DNA of 60,306 nt from Enterobacteriaceae bacterium (lineage in GTDB: Bacteria > Pseudomonadota > Gammaproteobacteria > Enterobacterales > Enterobacteriaceae), in assembly GCA_031261005.1 (NCBI GenBank), contig JAISKF010000010.1, positions 1 to 60,306 of the forward strand, read 5' to 3'. Of the stretch, positions 18,158 through 28,092 are shown one piece after another. The notes beneath the pieces were generated by a model. That model did no database searches, had not been told where the DNA came from, and was given only the letters and a program-made list of their open reading frames with translations. Within the stretch, counting starts at the first letter, position 1. Every line of letters starts with the position of its first letter. Position numbers and translations under genes: made by a program.

Positions 18158-19849
18158 TTACCTGATCATCAATACAATCACTAAACCCCATATTGTCAGG
18201 AGCGTATTACTTACTGCATACGGCACAGTATAACCAAGCATCGGTACATTACTTTTTGCTAAGTCAGCAACCATCGAAACGGAAGCGGTACTGGTACGCG
18301 CTCCGCCGCAGCAACCTAAATTTATGGCTGGATCAAATTTAAAGATATATTTACCAATTAACGGTGCTAGCAGCATGGGTATTGCGGTAGAAATTAATCC
18401 GCAGCCAAAAATACCTAAACCTGCTTCTTTTAGTCCGGATATAAAAGTAGGACCGGCAGTAACACCAACAACGGCGATAAAGGTATTCAAACCAACAGAA
18501 TTCATAAACCATAATGTTGGACTTGGTACATTACCTAACTTCGGCATAAAACTTTGTAACCAGCCAAAAATCAATCCCATTATCAAAGCCCCGCCAGAAG
18601 TTGAAAGGGTGATAGGGATTCCATTAACCGGAATAACAACAGAACCGATAATTCCGCCAATAACAATACCTGCGCCAATAAATATCATACTGGCAGCATC
18701 TGCTTTTCTATCCGCATAACCGATTTTAGCCGCAACCGCCTCGATATGCTTTTGATTACCCGTGATAGAAATAATATCGCCATGATAGATTTTGGTTTGT
18801 GCTTTTACCGGAATATCTACGCCATGAGTTCCTCGTTTTATTCTCGTGACGTATACACCTCTCGCTAATGGTGATTGAGATAGCTCTAAAATGGTTTTTC
18901 CATTAATAGACTTACTTGTAATATAAACGTCTAATGATTCCATAGGTACATCAAACAATTCTTCATCAGTGATTTCATATTCCTTTTCTGAAATATCAAT
19001 CATTAAATTATGATCGCCTGATAACAGTATTTCATCATTTTCAGTTAATACTTCATTCGTTTTAGGCTCGATTAATTTTCCATCGCGTCTAATATTTTCA
19101 ACGAATAATTCGCCATGAAAGGAGCTTTCAATATCAGAAATTTTCTTTCCTAAAAATTGGCTGCTATTTTGTATTTTAAATGCCCGTGCGATATATTTCA
19201 GCCATGCTGATTTAATCCCGCCGACAGGCGCTCCCATATTTAGCTCTTTTTCATAACGCTTACATTCTTCTTGTAAATTAATTCGTAATATTTTAGGTCC
19301 AACGAAAGAAATAATCCAACCTGTACCTATCGTACCGAAAAGATAGGTAATAGCGTAAGCGACAGGAATGTTATTTAATTCATGCTGAACTTGTTCGGGA
19401 GATAAACCAATTTTACTCATCGCATCAGTAGCAAGACCAATTGATGCCGATATAGTTTGTGATCCTGCTAATATTCCGGTAGCAATACCCGGACCATAAC
19501 CAGATACAATAGAAACAATGTAAACAGATAACAGACATAAAACAGATATTACAACAGCGAAAAGCGCTTGGGGAATGCCATCACTAGTCACACCGCGAAT
19601 AAATTGTGGACCGATACCAAAACCGACCGCAAATAAAAACATAATAAAGAAAATTGATTTTATTTGCGGTGATATATCTATTCCAAGCTGTCCTATTATT
19701 AATCCGGCTAACAGTGTCCCTGTTACCGCGCCAAGCGTTCCTCCGCCTATTTTTATCTTCCCTACCCAATAACCAATTCCTAATACCAGAAATATGACTA
19801 ATTCAGCATGACCTTTTAATACGTCAATGAACCAATTTATTATCACCAT
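18158..19849 (-). CDS. AspT-family (aspartate:alanine exchanger) membrane transporter
   Basis: A 563-residue antiporter of the AAE family. Two membrane halves with internal repeat character (GYGPGIATGILAGSQTISASIG in the first, GCCGGARTSTASVSMVADLA in the second) flank a cytoplasmic region with two TrkA-C/RCK_C-like domains at about residues 210-375 (SQFLGKKISDIES, NDEILLSGDH, SINGKTILELS, YHGDIISITG). GGAAGAG precedes the ATG. Downstream of and co-oriented with glutamate decarboxylase, 196 bp apart, so exchange of glutamate for GABA is a reasonable inference. Aspartate/alanine or other substrates are possible. The usual partner of GadB, GadC, is an APC-family protein unrelated to this one. 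Confidence 0.85.
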   Translation of the reverse strand: MVIINWFIDVLKGHAELVIFLVLGIGYWVGKIKIGGGTLGAVTGTLLAGLIIGQLGIDISPQIKSIFFIMFLFAVGFGIGPQFIRGVTSDGIPQALFAVVISVLCLLSVYIVSIVSGYGPGIATGILAGSQTISASIGLATDAMSKIGLSPEQVQHELNNIPVAYAITYLFGTIGTGWIISFVGPKILRINLQEECKRYEKELNMGAPVGGIKSAWLKYIARAFKIQNSSQFLGKKISDIESSFHGELFVENIRRDGKLIEPKTNEVLTENDEILLSGDHNLMIDISEKEYEITDEELFDVPMESLDVYITSKSINGKTILELSQSPLARGVYVTRIKRGTHGVDIPVKAQTKIYHGDIISITGNQKHIEAVAAKIGYADRKADAASMIFIGAGIVIGGIIGSVVIPVNGIPITLSTSGGALIMGLIFGWLQSFMPKLGNVPSPTLWFMNSVGLNTFIAVVGVTAGPTFISGLKEAGLGIFGCGLISTAIPMLLAPLIGKYIFKFDPAINLGCCGGARTSTASVSMVADLAKSNVPMLGYTVPYAVSNTLLTIWGLVIVLMIR

Positions 19850-19904
19850 TTTTTACTCTTCCGTTAAAAAGAAGTAAAGCTAGAATAACTAGCTTTACTT
19901 TATT

Positions 19905-20026
19905 TATACCCGTCATACTTCAAGCTGTATTTTTTTTGGCTGTATTTATTCACCCTAATGACTTATATAAGTTCATCGGGATAAATTTATTACCGCTATA
20001 TACAACTTAAAAATGATCAGATATAT
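19905..20026 (-). repeat. degenerate TATACCC-type palindromic repeat
   Basis: Starts tatacccgtcatacttcaag and continues with forms of the copy at 32215-32341 (ttggctgt, caccctaatgactta, ataagttcatcggga). The right end is decayed but still shows the inverse of ttgtat. Between gadB and the transporter gene. The A/T changes suggest an old copy. Confidence 0.65.
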
Positions 20027-20045
20027 ATTTAAAAACACCGAATAA

Positions 20046-21446
20046 TTAGTGATGGAATCCTTCGCCCTCTTCACGGGTTAAAGGTTTACTAATTGGGTGG
20101 GCTGCAAAATAATCAAGGCTGCGTTTGATGTCATCTAATAATAACGACACCATATCAAGGCTAACACCATGACGAATTAGAATACGCTGAACAACCATAT
20201 CTTCACGATTTGCAGGCATACTATATGCAGGTACTTGCCAGCCGCGAGTTCTTAATCTGTCAGCTAAATCAAATAAGGTATAACCGCTGGATTTGAATTC
20301 ATCTTTCAGTTTCCATGAAACAGCAGGAATACCTTTTGTCATATCGCCGTCAAATAAAACGTCGAAAGGACCAAATTTCTTTAATTCTTTCGCGAATAAT
20401 TGCGCGGTGAGATAACAGGCAGAATGAATTTTACGGTATCCATCTCGGCCTAAACGCAGCATATTATAATATTGCGCGATAATCTGACCTGCCGGACGAG
20501 AGAAATTCAGCGCAAATGTTGGCATATTACCGCCCAGATAATTCACGTTAAAAATTAATTCTTCAGGCAGACATTTTGCTTCACGCCAAACAACCCAGCC
20601 CACACCCAATGGTGCCAGACCAAATTTATGACCTGATGTATTGATTGAATGGACTCTTGGCAGACGGAAATCCCATTCCAGTTCCGGCGTACAGAATGGT
20701 GCTAAGAAACCGCCGCTTGCACCGTCAACGTGAATAGGAATATCTAATCCGGTTTCTTTTTGTAACTTGTCTAACGCATCACTAATCGCTTTGACTGGTT
20801 CGTAATGGCAAGTGAATGTTACACCCAGCGTTGGAACAACACCGATAGTATTTTCGTCTACGCGTTTTAATACTTCTTCAACGTTCATTCCCAGACGATC
20901 GCCTTCCAGTGGAATTTCACGCAGTTCAACGTCGAAATAACGAGCGAATTTATGCCAACAGATTTGTACCGGACCGCAAATTAAATTTGGTTTATCCGTT
21001 GATTTGCCTTGTGCTGCTCTTTTTTTACGCCAGTTCCATTTTAATGCTAAACCGCCAAGCATTGCGGCTTCAGAAGAACCGGTCGTTGAACAACCTAGCG
21101 TGTCTTTCGCTGATGGCGAGTTCCACAAATCAGCCAGAATATGAACGCAGCGTGCTTCAATTTCAGCCGATTGAGGATACTCATCTTTATCGATCATGTT
21201 CTTATCGATACATTCGTCCATCAATGTGTGGATTTGTTTATCGACATAAGTTTGGCAGAAAGTTGCCAGATTTTGACGTGAAGTCCCATCGAGTAATAGT
21301 TCATCATGAACGACTTGATACACCGATTCAGGATCATGTTCAAATTCAGGCAGTTTATATTTAGGCAGAGTACGTTGTACCCCTTCCATCGCATAAATAT
21401 CGTCAAAAATAGATAATGAAATATCTTGCTTTTTATGGTCACCCAT
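20046..21446 (-). CDS. gadB: glutamate decarboxylase
   Basis: PLP enzyme converting glutamate to GABA and CO2 with consumption of one proton, the basis of glutamate-dependent acid resistance. The start at 21446 (GGAGAG upstream) gives 466 residues, exactly the E. coli GadA/GadB length. An upstream frame to 21509 adds 21 residues unlike the family. The PLP lysine is in [11 protein letters not shown], aligning with Lys276. The C-terminus ends GEGFHH, so position 465 is His, the residue that plugs the active site at neutral pH in E. coli GadB. Paired with the AspT-like exchanger, not with gadC. Confidence 0.96.
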   Translation of the reverse strand: MGDHKKQDISLSIFDDIYAMEGVQRTLPKYKLPEFEHDPESVYQVVHDELLLDGTSRQNLATFCQTYVDKQIHTLMDECIDKNMIDKDEYPQSAEIEARCVHILADLWNSPSAKDTLGCSTTGSSEAAMLGGLALKWNWRKKRAAQGKSTDKPNLICGPVQICWHKFARYFDVELREIPLEGDRLGMNVEEVLKRVDENTIGVVPTLGVTFTCHYEPVKAISDALDKLQKETGLDIPIHVDGASGGFLAPFCTPELEWDFRLPRVHSINTSGHKFGLAPLGVGWVVWREAKCLPEELIFNVNYLGGNMPTFALNFSRPAGQIIAQYYNMLRLGRDGYRKIHSACYLTAQLFAKELKKFGPFDVLFDGDMTKGIPAVSWKLKDEFKSSGYTLFDLADRLRTRGWQVPAYSMPANREDMVVQRILIRHGVSLDMVSLLLDDIKRSLDYFAAHPISKPLTREEGEGFHH

Positions 21447-22494
21447 TTCTTTACTCTCCAATATTGATTGAAAACTCCACTTATTTATATCAGCTCGCAT
21501 TAACTGCAATTTACCGAATTATGCTCTGTTTTAGTTGCTTAATTTGTTAAATTGGCTTTATTTGTTGTATTTTTAGCGATATAAAAATCTGTTAGGTGAT
21601 CGACTGAATTTATTGTTTTTAACAGCTTAGGATTCAAAAAGGAGATGCTGACAACAATAGAATACGGGTAAGGCGGGTTCATCGCTGTTGATGCTATTAC
21701 TGACACAGTGATTAACGTTTTATGCTGTGGTTATTTTTGATACAACAATGGATTTTGCGGTTGCACGCAGCATGACAAAAAGCGCTTTATCATTTTGCGG
21801 CAAAACAAAGCGCCGCCGCAGAATCTTTTGTTACGTACATTAATCAATTTAATCTTACGTTGATTTTCACTGCTGTAATGATGAATTAATTACCCTCAGT
21901 TTTGTATAAGACGCAGTTGATCGAACCGCGAAACTTTAATTCTTGGCTTATTTTCTCTGATTGCATTATAGATAGTTAATCAGTTGTGAAATATTATTTT
22001 AATTTACTTTAATTATTTTAATTATATGTTAAATACAAAATAATTAAATACAAATGTAACTGTTATTTAGTTATATATTATAGCAACATTAATTACGTTT
22101 GTTTTTTATTGTAATTGTATATAACTATTCTGCTAACAATATGAATATATTCAGTTTGTTCTATTTAATTTTATAGTTATTCCACTGAAATTATTGTTAT
22201 TTTTTATTTCTCTATCTGTTGTTAAATATATTTTAATGATTTTTTGATATTCTCATGCAATAATTAAAAACTAATTTTATTTATGGTAAATATGTAATAT
22301 GCGCTTATATAAATAGGTTGGTAGTTATTTTTTAAAACAGTTGGATTATTTTGTTAACTTAGAGGACATATTAAAGGTATGTCTTCCGTATTTCTTGTTG
22401 TCTCTTGATAGATATGGGTGTGTTTACTCCGGATATGTAAAAAACAGGGATAACGGATATTAAGTTATATACATAATGTAAAGGTGTGAATTTC
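21447..22494. other. long AT-rich non-coding region between gadB and the autotransporter
   Basis: About 1 kb between divergent genes, very AT-rich from 21970 to 22360. Contents recognised: a nested hairpin at 21782-21812 (GCGCTTT/AAAGCGC around TTTTG/CAAAA) and a lone left end of the MITE-like element at 21891-21910 (taccctcagttttgtataag). Base composition suits an H-NS-silenced regulatory region for both an acid-resistance gene and a surface protein, but this is inference. No ORF is supportable. Confidence 0.5.
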
Positions 22495-25400
22495 ATGTCT
22501 GAATATATTGAATGTGTTGGTGTTTCCAGAAGTAAATCCTCATGTAGTATCCCGTCTAAAATTAACTGTTTAACTAAAGCCGTGCGTCAAGCTGGTGTGA
22601 GATCATTGTTACTTGCAAGTGCGTTTGCCAGCAGTTCAGTGATGGCAACGGATTATACTTCGCAGGTGGCAGTAGCCAGTGGTACAACCGGTTCCCTGTT
22701 CGCTGGTGACACGGTGCATATTGCTTCACCGAGACCTTACTTTAGTGCAGCGATAGCGGAAGGTGCCGGAACGGTCTTGTTTGTAAATGATGCTCAGATG
22801 AGTAATCTGGGTTTTCATGGTTACGGTGTTCATGCGCGAGATGGCGGTTGGATCTGGCTAGATAATGGCGGTTTGGTTACCACCACTGGCGATAATGGTT
22901 ATGGATTGGTTGCCGATCTTCCCAATTCTCAGCTAACTGCAAGTGGAACACATGTGCAAACTCAAGGTAATTATGCTTTTGGCACTTACTCCAAGTCTGG
23001 TGGTCGTGTTGCTATCCTTGATGGATTGATTAAGACTACTGGTCAATATGCCTATGGCATGATGTCAGAAGGTGTCGGCTCTTCATCTGACACCATTTTT
23101 GATACAAAGATTGAGACGCATGGTCAGCATGGTTATGGCGTATATGCTTTAGATGGCGGAGCCGTGATGTTGAATACCGGTAATGTCTTTACGTATGGAG
23201 ATTATGGGGTAGGGGTATTCGCCAATAAACCTGATTCACAAGTTATAGCTGGCGGTACCAATATTGAAACTGATGGTGTTCATGGCTATGGCGCTTATGC
23301 TATGAACGGCGGATATGTGTGGCTGTGCGGGAACTCTATCACGACTGCTGGGAATAATGGCTATGGTGTGTGGGCGACTGGTACTGACTCCAGAATACTA
23401 GTTAATAGTATAAGTACTATTATGACGCATGGAACAGATAGCTTGGGTATTTATGCGTCAAATGTTGGAACTATAGATATATTTGATAGTTCTGTTAGTA
23501 CTTATGGTTTAGATGCTCACGGTGTTGGTAGTTATGGCAGCAGTGAAATAACGCTGGATCATAGTTCGGTCACTACCCACGGTATAGATGCAGTTGGGTT
23601 GTTCGCTTCTGGCGTTCATAGCCGAATCAGTGTGACGGGCTCAGATGTTACTACTGTTAATGAGGGGGGCATCGGTGCTTATGTCACCTCTCATGGTGAT
23701 CTAGAACTAAAAAATAGTCATATTACGACTCTTGATAATGATGCTCATGGTGCGTATATCCGTGGCGGTTCTAGGATTTTCATGACTGATAACAGTGAGA
23801 TTACCACGTTTGGAGGGGCAGATGGTTTGATACTAGAAAATAGTGACGGCAGTATCGCCAACGCCAAAATAACAACTATGGGTTACGGAAACGGTGTTTA
23901 CTTGACTGATAACTCATTGCTATCGTTGGTTAACAGTGAGATCGATGTTACAGGTAATTTTGGTTTAGCAAGTTTTCAAAGCAGCATTTTTGTATCCGGC
24001 GGTAAAGTTTCCGTAAACGACAGTGGGTCTACTGGTCTATATATTGAGTCTGGCTCGGCATCTATTGAAGGCTATAGTGTCCATGCTTTGGCGAACGATA
24101 GTTACGGTGTAGCCATATATGATGGTACGGTGACGCTGCAAAATAGCTCTGTTGTCACTAATGGTGAGAGGTCAACTGTGTTATCCGCCAGCGGCAATTC
24201 CACCGTAAATGCTAACAACACGCATTTAACAGCTTTTGAGCCGAGTAGTCCTGTTGCTGTTATTAAAGATAGTTGGCTGAATATGGATAACAGCACTCTA
24301 TACGCCGGAAGGGATGGCTCCAATATATACAACGATTGTGACAACAACGATGGTATCGTACTTGAGAATTCAGTTTTATCACTAACTGATACGCAATTAT
24401 ATGCTATGCGCGATAGTATGGTATTCAATGGCACGAATACAGTAGATGTTACTGGCGGCTATGTACTCGCATTCGGCTCAGTGATGAAGGCTATTGGCAG
24501 TGGCACTAGTCATGTTAATGTAGCGGGTGCGAACATGCTTAGTCTTTTGTTGATTGATGCTCGGTCTAATGCTTCAGTTGATGTTAATGTAACAGATTCG
24601 TTCCTGAATGGTGGTATTGATGCTCTGTCTAATTCTTCAGTTGATGTCAATGCCATTCATTCAGAGTTAGTCGGTGGTTATTATGCTGACAGCGGTAGTA
24701 TCATTAACCTTAACCTTGCCAACAGGACAATTTGGCAAGGTACAGCGTTCAATGTTAACAATGTTGTTATTGATACTGACAGCATTTGGTATGCCACCAG
24801 TGGCGATAGCTCTGATGTTGCTCAGTTAGATCTGGCGGGTAATGTTTTTTTGAATGTTGGTGATAGAACGTTAACGGTACACGGTGATTTAAACGGACAA
24901 GATGGTACGATCTCGTTATTTACTACGCTGAATGCGGGCGGTACATTAGCGGATCAAATCACTGATCGCGTGTTAGTTGAGGGCAACGCCAACGGCACGA
25001 CTTGGCTGGAAGTACACGCCGACATCGGCAGCACGGGTGCATCAACTGACCTGAACAATGATGACGTGATGGACGCTAACGAGGGTATTTCTCTGGCTCA
25101 AGTCGCCGGTACATCTACCGCCGGTGCGTTTAGTCTGGTCGGTGGTTATACCGCGATAGCGGGCAGCCCGTGGCGTTACACCCTGCACGCCTATCAACCC
25201 GGTGATGCCGATGAAAATCAGCGTGTAGTCAGCGGTACAGGTAACAACTTCTGGGATTATCGCCTGCAAAGCAGTTATATCACCGAATCTGGCGAGATTG
25301 TTGAACCGCCAGCACCTCCTGTTGTTCCGACACCACCGGAAAGACCAACGCTACCGGAAAGACCAACATCACCAGAGAGACCAACACCACCGGTGATACC

Positions 25401-26454
25401 AACGCCGCCTGTTAGCGGTGAAACAGATCACCCAACGCCAGATGCCGATAAACCAAGTAAGCCAAGTAAACCATCGCGTCCGCAAGTTGTACCGCAAGTT
25501 CCTGCTTATTTGAGCCTTGATCCGGCACTGTTTGCTTACGGTGCGCGCATGATCGGCACATTGCATGAACGTTTAGGTGATTTAGACCGTGATACCAGTG
25601 ATCTTGGTACACTAAATAACAAGGCAAACAACGAGTTTTATGCCCGCGCATTTGGCGGTAACTATCGTTATAAGACCAATGTGTCGTTTGTTGATTATGG
25701 CTATAACTTTAAACAACACGATCGCGGTCTGCAAATCGGCGGAACGTGGTTAAAAGTTGAAGATAATCAGGACACATGGCGTTTAGGCATGTTCGGTTCT
25801 ATTGGTACTTCTCATATCACGCCGCAAGCCGTTGATGGTTTTAGCCGTTTAGAGGTTGACGCGAAAAGTATCGGTTTAACGGCAACGTACCAGAACAACA
25901 ATAACGGGATTTATGTTGATAGCGTGATTGCACGTAACTACTACGATACCGATATTAATACCGCAGAACGCGGCAAAGACACCGCGAAGATCAAGTCCAG
26001 AGGCTGGTCGTATTCGCTGGAGTCCGGCATACCATTTGCCATGAAGAATGGCGCGATTATCGAGCCTCAGGCACAAGTCATTTATCAAACTTTAGATACC
26101 CGTCATGCCTTTGATGCTGATGGTTTAGCGGTGGCGTCTAATTCTGATGATTTGTGGATTGGTCGTGCAGGTGTGCGTTTCAGTAGAACGATGAAAACTG
26201 AAACCGGTAAGCACTGGACGCCATATATGAGTCTTGATTATATTGGCGGTCACGGCGGAACGTCGCATGATAAAGTGGGTAATACTGAGTTCCGCACCGG
26301 TGATTTTGGTGACGTGTTCAAGTTGAGTACCGGTATTACGGGTGAAATTATGTCAAACGTGACAGTACATGTTGACGTCGCCGGTCAGTCACCGCAAGGC
26401 AGTACAGGACAGAGCGGCTGGGCAGCGAATGCCGGTGTGCGTTGGAGTTTCTAA
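22495..26454 (+). CDS. type V secreted autotransporter adhesin-like protein
   Basis: A 1,319-residue classical (Va) autotransporter. A basic N-terminal extension of about 35 residues leads to the signal helix GVRSLLLASAFASSSVMA, with cleavage probably near residue 50. The passenger, about residues 50-930, is built of short pectin-lyase-like beta-helix repeats recognisable by GYGVHA, GYGLVA, GYGVYA, GYGAYA and GYGVWA every 25-50 residues. A Pro-rich linker (about 935-1005, repeats of PERPT and KPSKPS) joins it to a roughly 280-residue beta-barrel ending in GVRWSF. ATG 22495 is preferred (AAGG 10 nt upstream); a GTG at 22486 adds three residues. Adhesin, aggregation or pertactin-like roles are possible; no protease motif was seen. 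Confidence 0.9.
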   Translation: MSEYIECVGVSRSKSSCSIPSKINCLTKAVRQAGVRSLLLASAFASSSVMATDYTSQVAVASGTTGSLFAGDTVHIASPRPYFSAAIAEGAGTVLFVNDAQMSNLGFHGYGVHARDGGWIWLDNGGLVTTTGDNGYGLVADLPNSQLTASGTHVQTQGNYAFGTYSKSGGRVAILDGLIKTTGQYAYGMMSEGVGSSSDTIFDTKIETHGQHGYGVYALDGGAVMLNTGNVFTYGDYGVGVFANKPDSQVIAGGTNIETDGVHGYGAYAMNGGYVWLCGNSITTAGNNGYGVWATGTDSRILVNSISTIMTHGTDSLGIYASNVGTIDIFDSSVSTYGLDAHGVGSYGSSEITLDHSSVTTHGIDAVGLFASGVHSRISVTGSDVTTVNEGGIGAYVTSHGDLELKNSHITTLDNDAHGAYIRGGSRIFMTDNSEITTFGGADGLILENSDGSIANAKITTMGYGNGVYLTDNSLLSLVNSEIDVTGNFGLASFQSSIFVSGGKVSVNDSGSTGLYIESGSASIEGYSVHALANDSYGVAIYDGTVTLQNSSVVTNGERSTVLSASGNSTVNANNTHLTAFEPSSPVAVIKDSWLNMDNSTLYAGRDGSNIYNDCDNNDGIVLENSVLSLTDTQLYAMRDSMVFNGTNTVDVTGGYVLAFGSVMKAIGSGTSHVNVAGANMLSLLLIDARSNASVDVNVTDSFLNGGIDALSNSSVDVNAIHSELVGGYYADSGSIINLNLANRTIWQGTAFNVNNVVIDTDSIWYATSGDSSDVAQLDLAGNVFLNVGDRTLTVHGDLNGQDGTISLFTTLNAGGTLADQITDRVLVEGNANGTTWLEVHADIGSTGASTDLNNDDVMDANEGISLAQVAGTSTAGAFSLVGGYTAIAGSPWRYTLHAYQPGDADENQRVVSGTGNNFWDYRLQSSYITESGEIVEPPAPPVVPTPPERPTLPERPTSPERPTPPVIPTPPVSGETDHPTPDADKPSKPSKPSRPQVVPQVPAYLSLDPALFAYGARMIGTLHERLGDLDRDTSDLGTLNNKANNEFYARAFGGNYRYKTNVSFVDYGYNFKQHDRGLQIGGTWLKVEDNQDTWRLGMFGSIGTSHITPQAVDGFSRLEVDAKSIGLTATYQNNNNGIYVDSVIARNYYDTDINTAERGKDTAKIKSRGWSYSLESGIPFAMKNGAIIEPQAQVIYQTLDTRHAFDADGLAVASNSDDLWIGRAGVRFSRTMKTETGKHWTPYMSLDYIGGHGGTSHDKVGNTEFRTGDFGDVFKLSTGITGEIMSNVTVHVDVAGQSPQGSTGQSGWAANAGVRWSF

Positions 26455-26480
26455 ATCAATAATATATTGATTCATTGATG

Positions 26481-26512
26481 AAAATCCCGGAATAAAATCC
26501 GGGATTTTTTTT
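26481..26512 (+). terminator. intrinsic terminator of the autotransporter gene
   Basis: AAAATCCCGGA-n6-TCCGGGATTTTTTTT: an 8-bp or longer stem with an 8-T run, 26 bp after the stop codon. Confidence 0.92.
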
Positions 26513-26532
26513 GGCTAAATTTCGGTATGTAA

Positions 26533-26615
26533 TTAATTTCAACTTTGGTAAACCAATGGATTAATCTATTGATAATAAATAATAATTTGTAGGGGCGGCG
26601 TTTTGCCGCCCGAAC
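26533..26615 (+). repeat. palindromic MITE-like element, copy D
   Basis: Degenerate left end (aatttcaactttggtaaa), the shared arm ttgataataaataataatttgtag, then GGGCGGC (26593-26599) / GCCGCCC (26605-26611). Between the convergent autotransporter and cytochrome c genes; it ends at the stop codon of the latter. Confidence 0.72.
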
Positions 26616-26616
26616 G

Positions 26617-28080
26617 TTAACGACGTTTTTTTCCGCGTTTAAATAACAGCACCACGATCGCCAGCAGGATAATTACCACTAAGCCCATCAGATAAGGCGT
26701 TGCAACCAGCAATAATGGTTTTTTCCCTCCGTCACGCAGGGTAGCGACATCAGAAGCGGTGAGCGCGCTCGCTTGATGACCAAAGGTTTTTGTCACGTAA
26801 TTAGCGACAGCAGCAATTTGTTCATTGCTCAGTTGGTGATTAAACGCAGGCATACTGACATCGGCATCTGCGCCTTTGCGTTGCAGACCATTGGCGATAA
26901 CCATCACCAGATTATTGGGCTGAGGACTACCGACCGTACTGTTTTGTGTCAGCGATGGATAGAAGTGATCCGCTGTTCCTTGTCCGTCGCGCCCGTGACA
27001 ACTGGCACAAGCTGAGTTGTACAGCACTGCGCCATCAGTCGTTTTGGCATCAGCCAGTGACGCCTGATCGCCCTGACCGACTTCCAGCGTACTCATATCC
27101 ATATCAACTTTTTCTTCAGAAGCACTATAAGCGGGTGCTGACTGCTTAACATCTCTGATCGCCGGAACGGTTTTCAGGTAAGCAGCCATTGCGCTGAGAT
27201 CTTGATCGCTCAGGAAACGGAAACTATTTTCCACCGCTTCAGCCATACCGCCAGCCGCTTGCGCTTTGTTTGCCAGATGACCGGTTTTCAGGAACGCAGC
27301 AATATCTTGTTCATGCCAGCCGCCAATACCGCTGATAGGATCAGAGGTGATATTCGGTGCTATCCAACCGCTTAAATCCGCGCCGCCAAGATATTTAGCA
27401 TTGTCCTCAGCCATCAAAATATTGCGCGGAGTATGACAAGTGCCGCAGTGCGCCAGATTATCAACCAGATATTTCCCGCGCTGTATTTGCTCCGGCATTG
27501 TGACTGGCAGCGGTTTGCTGTTGTTTAAAAACAGCATATTCCAGCCAAACATTAACTGACGGATATTATAAGGGAACGAGAGTTTGGTCTCCGGCACGGC
27601 TTGCTCGACCGGTTTCACGCCTTGTTGCAAATAGATATAGAGGGCGTGCATATCCTCATCGTTAATGCCCTGATAAGCGGTGTAAGGCATTGCCGGATAA
27701 AGATATTTCCCATCTTTGTTAATGCCTTTGCGTACCGCATCAGCAAATTGTTTCTCGCTATATTCACCGATACCATAATGTCTGGACGGCGTGATGTTGC
27801 TGGCAATAATCGTTCCCATCGGGGAGGCGATACCATAACCGCCAGCAAAATCAGCACCGTCCGATTCGGCAGTGCGATGACAAGCTATGCAGTCAGCAGC
27901 GCGAGCGACATATTCGCCTTGTTTGATTAAGTCAGCACTGTTTAAATCAGCATGGTTTAAATTAACGTTGTTTAAATTAACATTGCTTTCTGTCGCCGCA
28001 TAACCCAATACGGTAAAAAACAACGCATTAAGCAGCGTCAGGCGGAGCATAAACCCGCCGCGTTTGATGATCGCTTTCAT
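26617..28080 (-). CDS. membrane-anchored tri-heme cytochrome c subunit of an FAD-dependent sugar/alcohol dehydrogenase
   Basis: Passes electrons from the flavoprotein subunit to ubiquinone in the inner membrane. Of 487 residues: N-terminal signal peptide (LLNALFFTVLGYAA), three heme-c sites CIACH, CGTCH and CASCH near residues 63, 213 and 358, and a C-terminal membrane helix (PYLMGLVVIILLAIVVLLF) with a basic tail. An unusual run NVNLN-NVNLN-HADLN-SADLI follows the signal peptide and resembles four pentapeptide repeats. GGAGG lies 8 nt before the ATG. Third gene of the operon, 12 bp after the GMC subunit. Gluconate, fructose, sorbitol and 2-ketogluconate dehydrogenases all use such subunits. 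Confidence 0.93.
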   Translation of the reverse strand: MKAIIKRGGFMLRLTLLNALFFTVLGYAATESNVNLNNVNLNHADLNSADLIKQGEYVARAADCIACHRTAESDGADFAGGYGIASPMGTIIASNITPSRHYGIGEYSEKQFADAVRKGINKDGKYLYPAMPYTAYQGINDEDMHALYIYLQQGVKPVEQAVPETKLSFPYNIRQLMFGWNMLFLNNSKPLPVTMPEQIQRGKYLVDNLAHCGTCHTPRNILMAEDNAKYLGGADLSGWIAPNITSDPISGIGGWHEQDIAAFLKTGHLANKAQAAGGMAEAVENSFRFLSDQDLSAMAAYLKTVPAIRDVKQSAPAYSASEEKVDMDMSTLEVGQGDQASLADAKTTDGAVLYNSACASCHGRDGQGTADHFYPSLTQNSTVGSPQPNNLVMVIANGLQRKGADADVSMPAFNHQLSNEQIAAVANYVTKTFGHQASALTASDVATLRDGGKKPLLLVATPYLMGLVVIILLAIVVLLFKRGKKRR

Positions 28081-28092
28081 GGGGCTATCCTC

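Noticed and set aside
21782..21812. Nested hairpin GCGCTTT/AAAGCGC as a possible terminator or REP element
   Set aside because: No T-run follows and it occurs once; kept only as part of the description of the long gap.
25042..26088. Several antisense frames of 65-79 codons within the autotransporter gene
   Set aside because: Shadows of a long, well-supported plus-strand gene; no ribosome binding sites.
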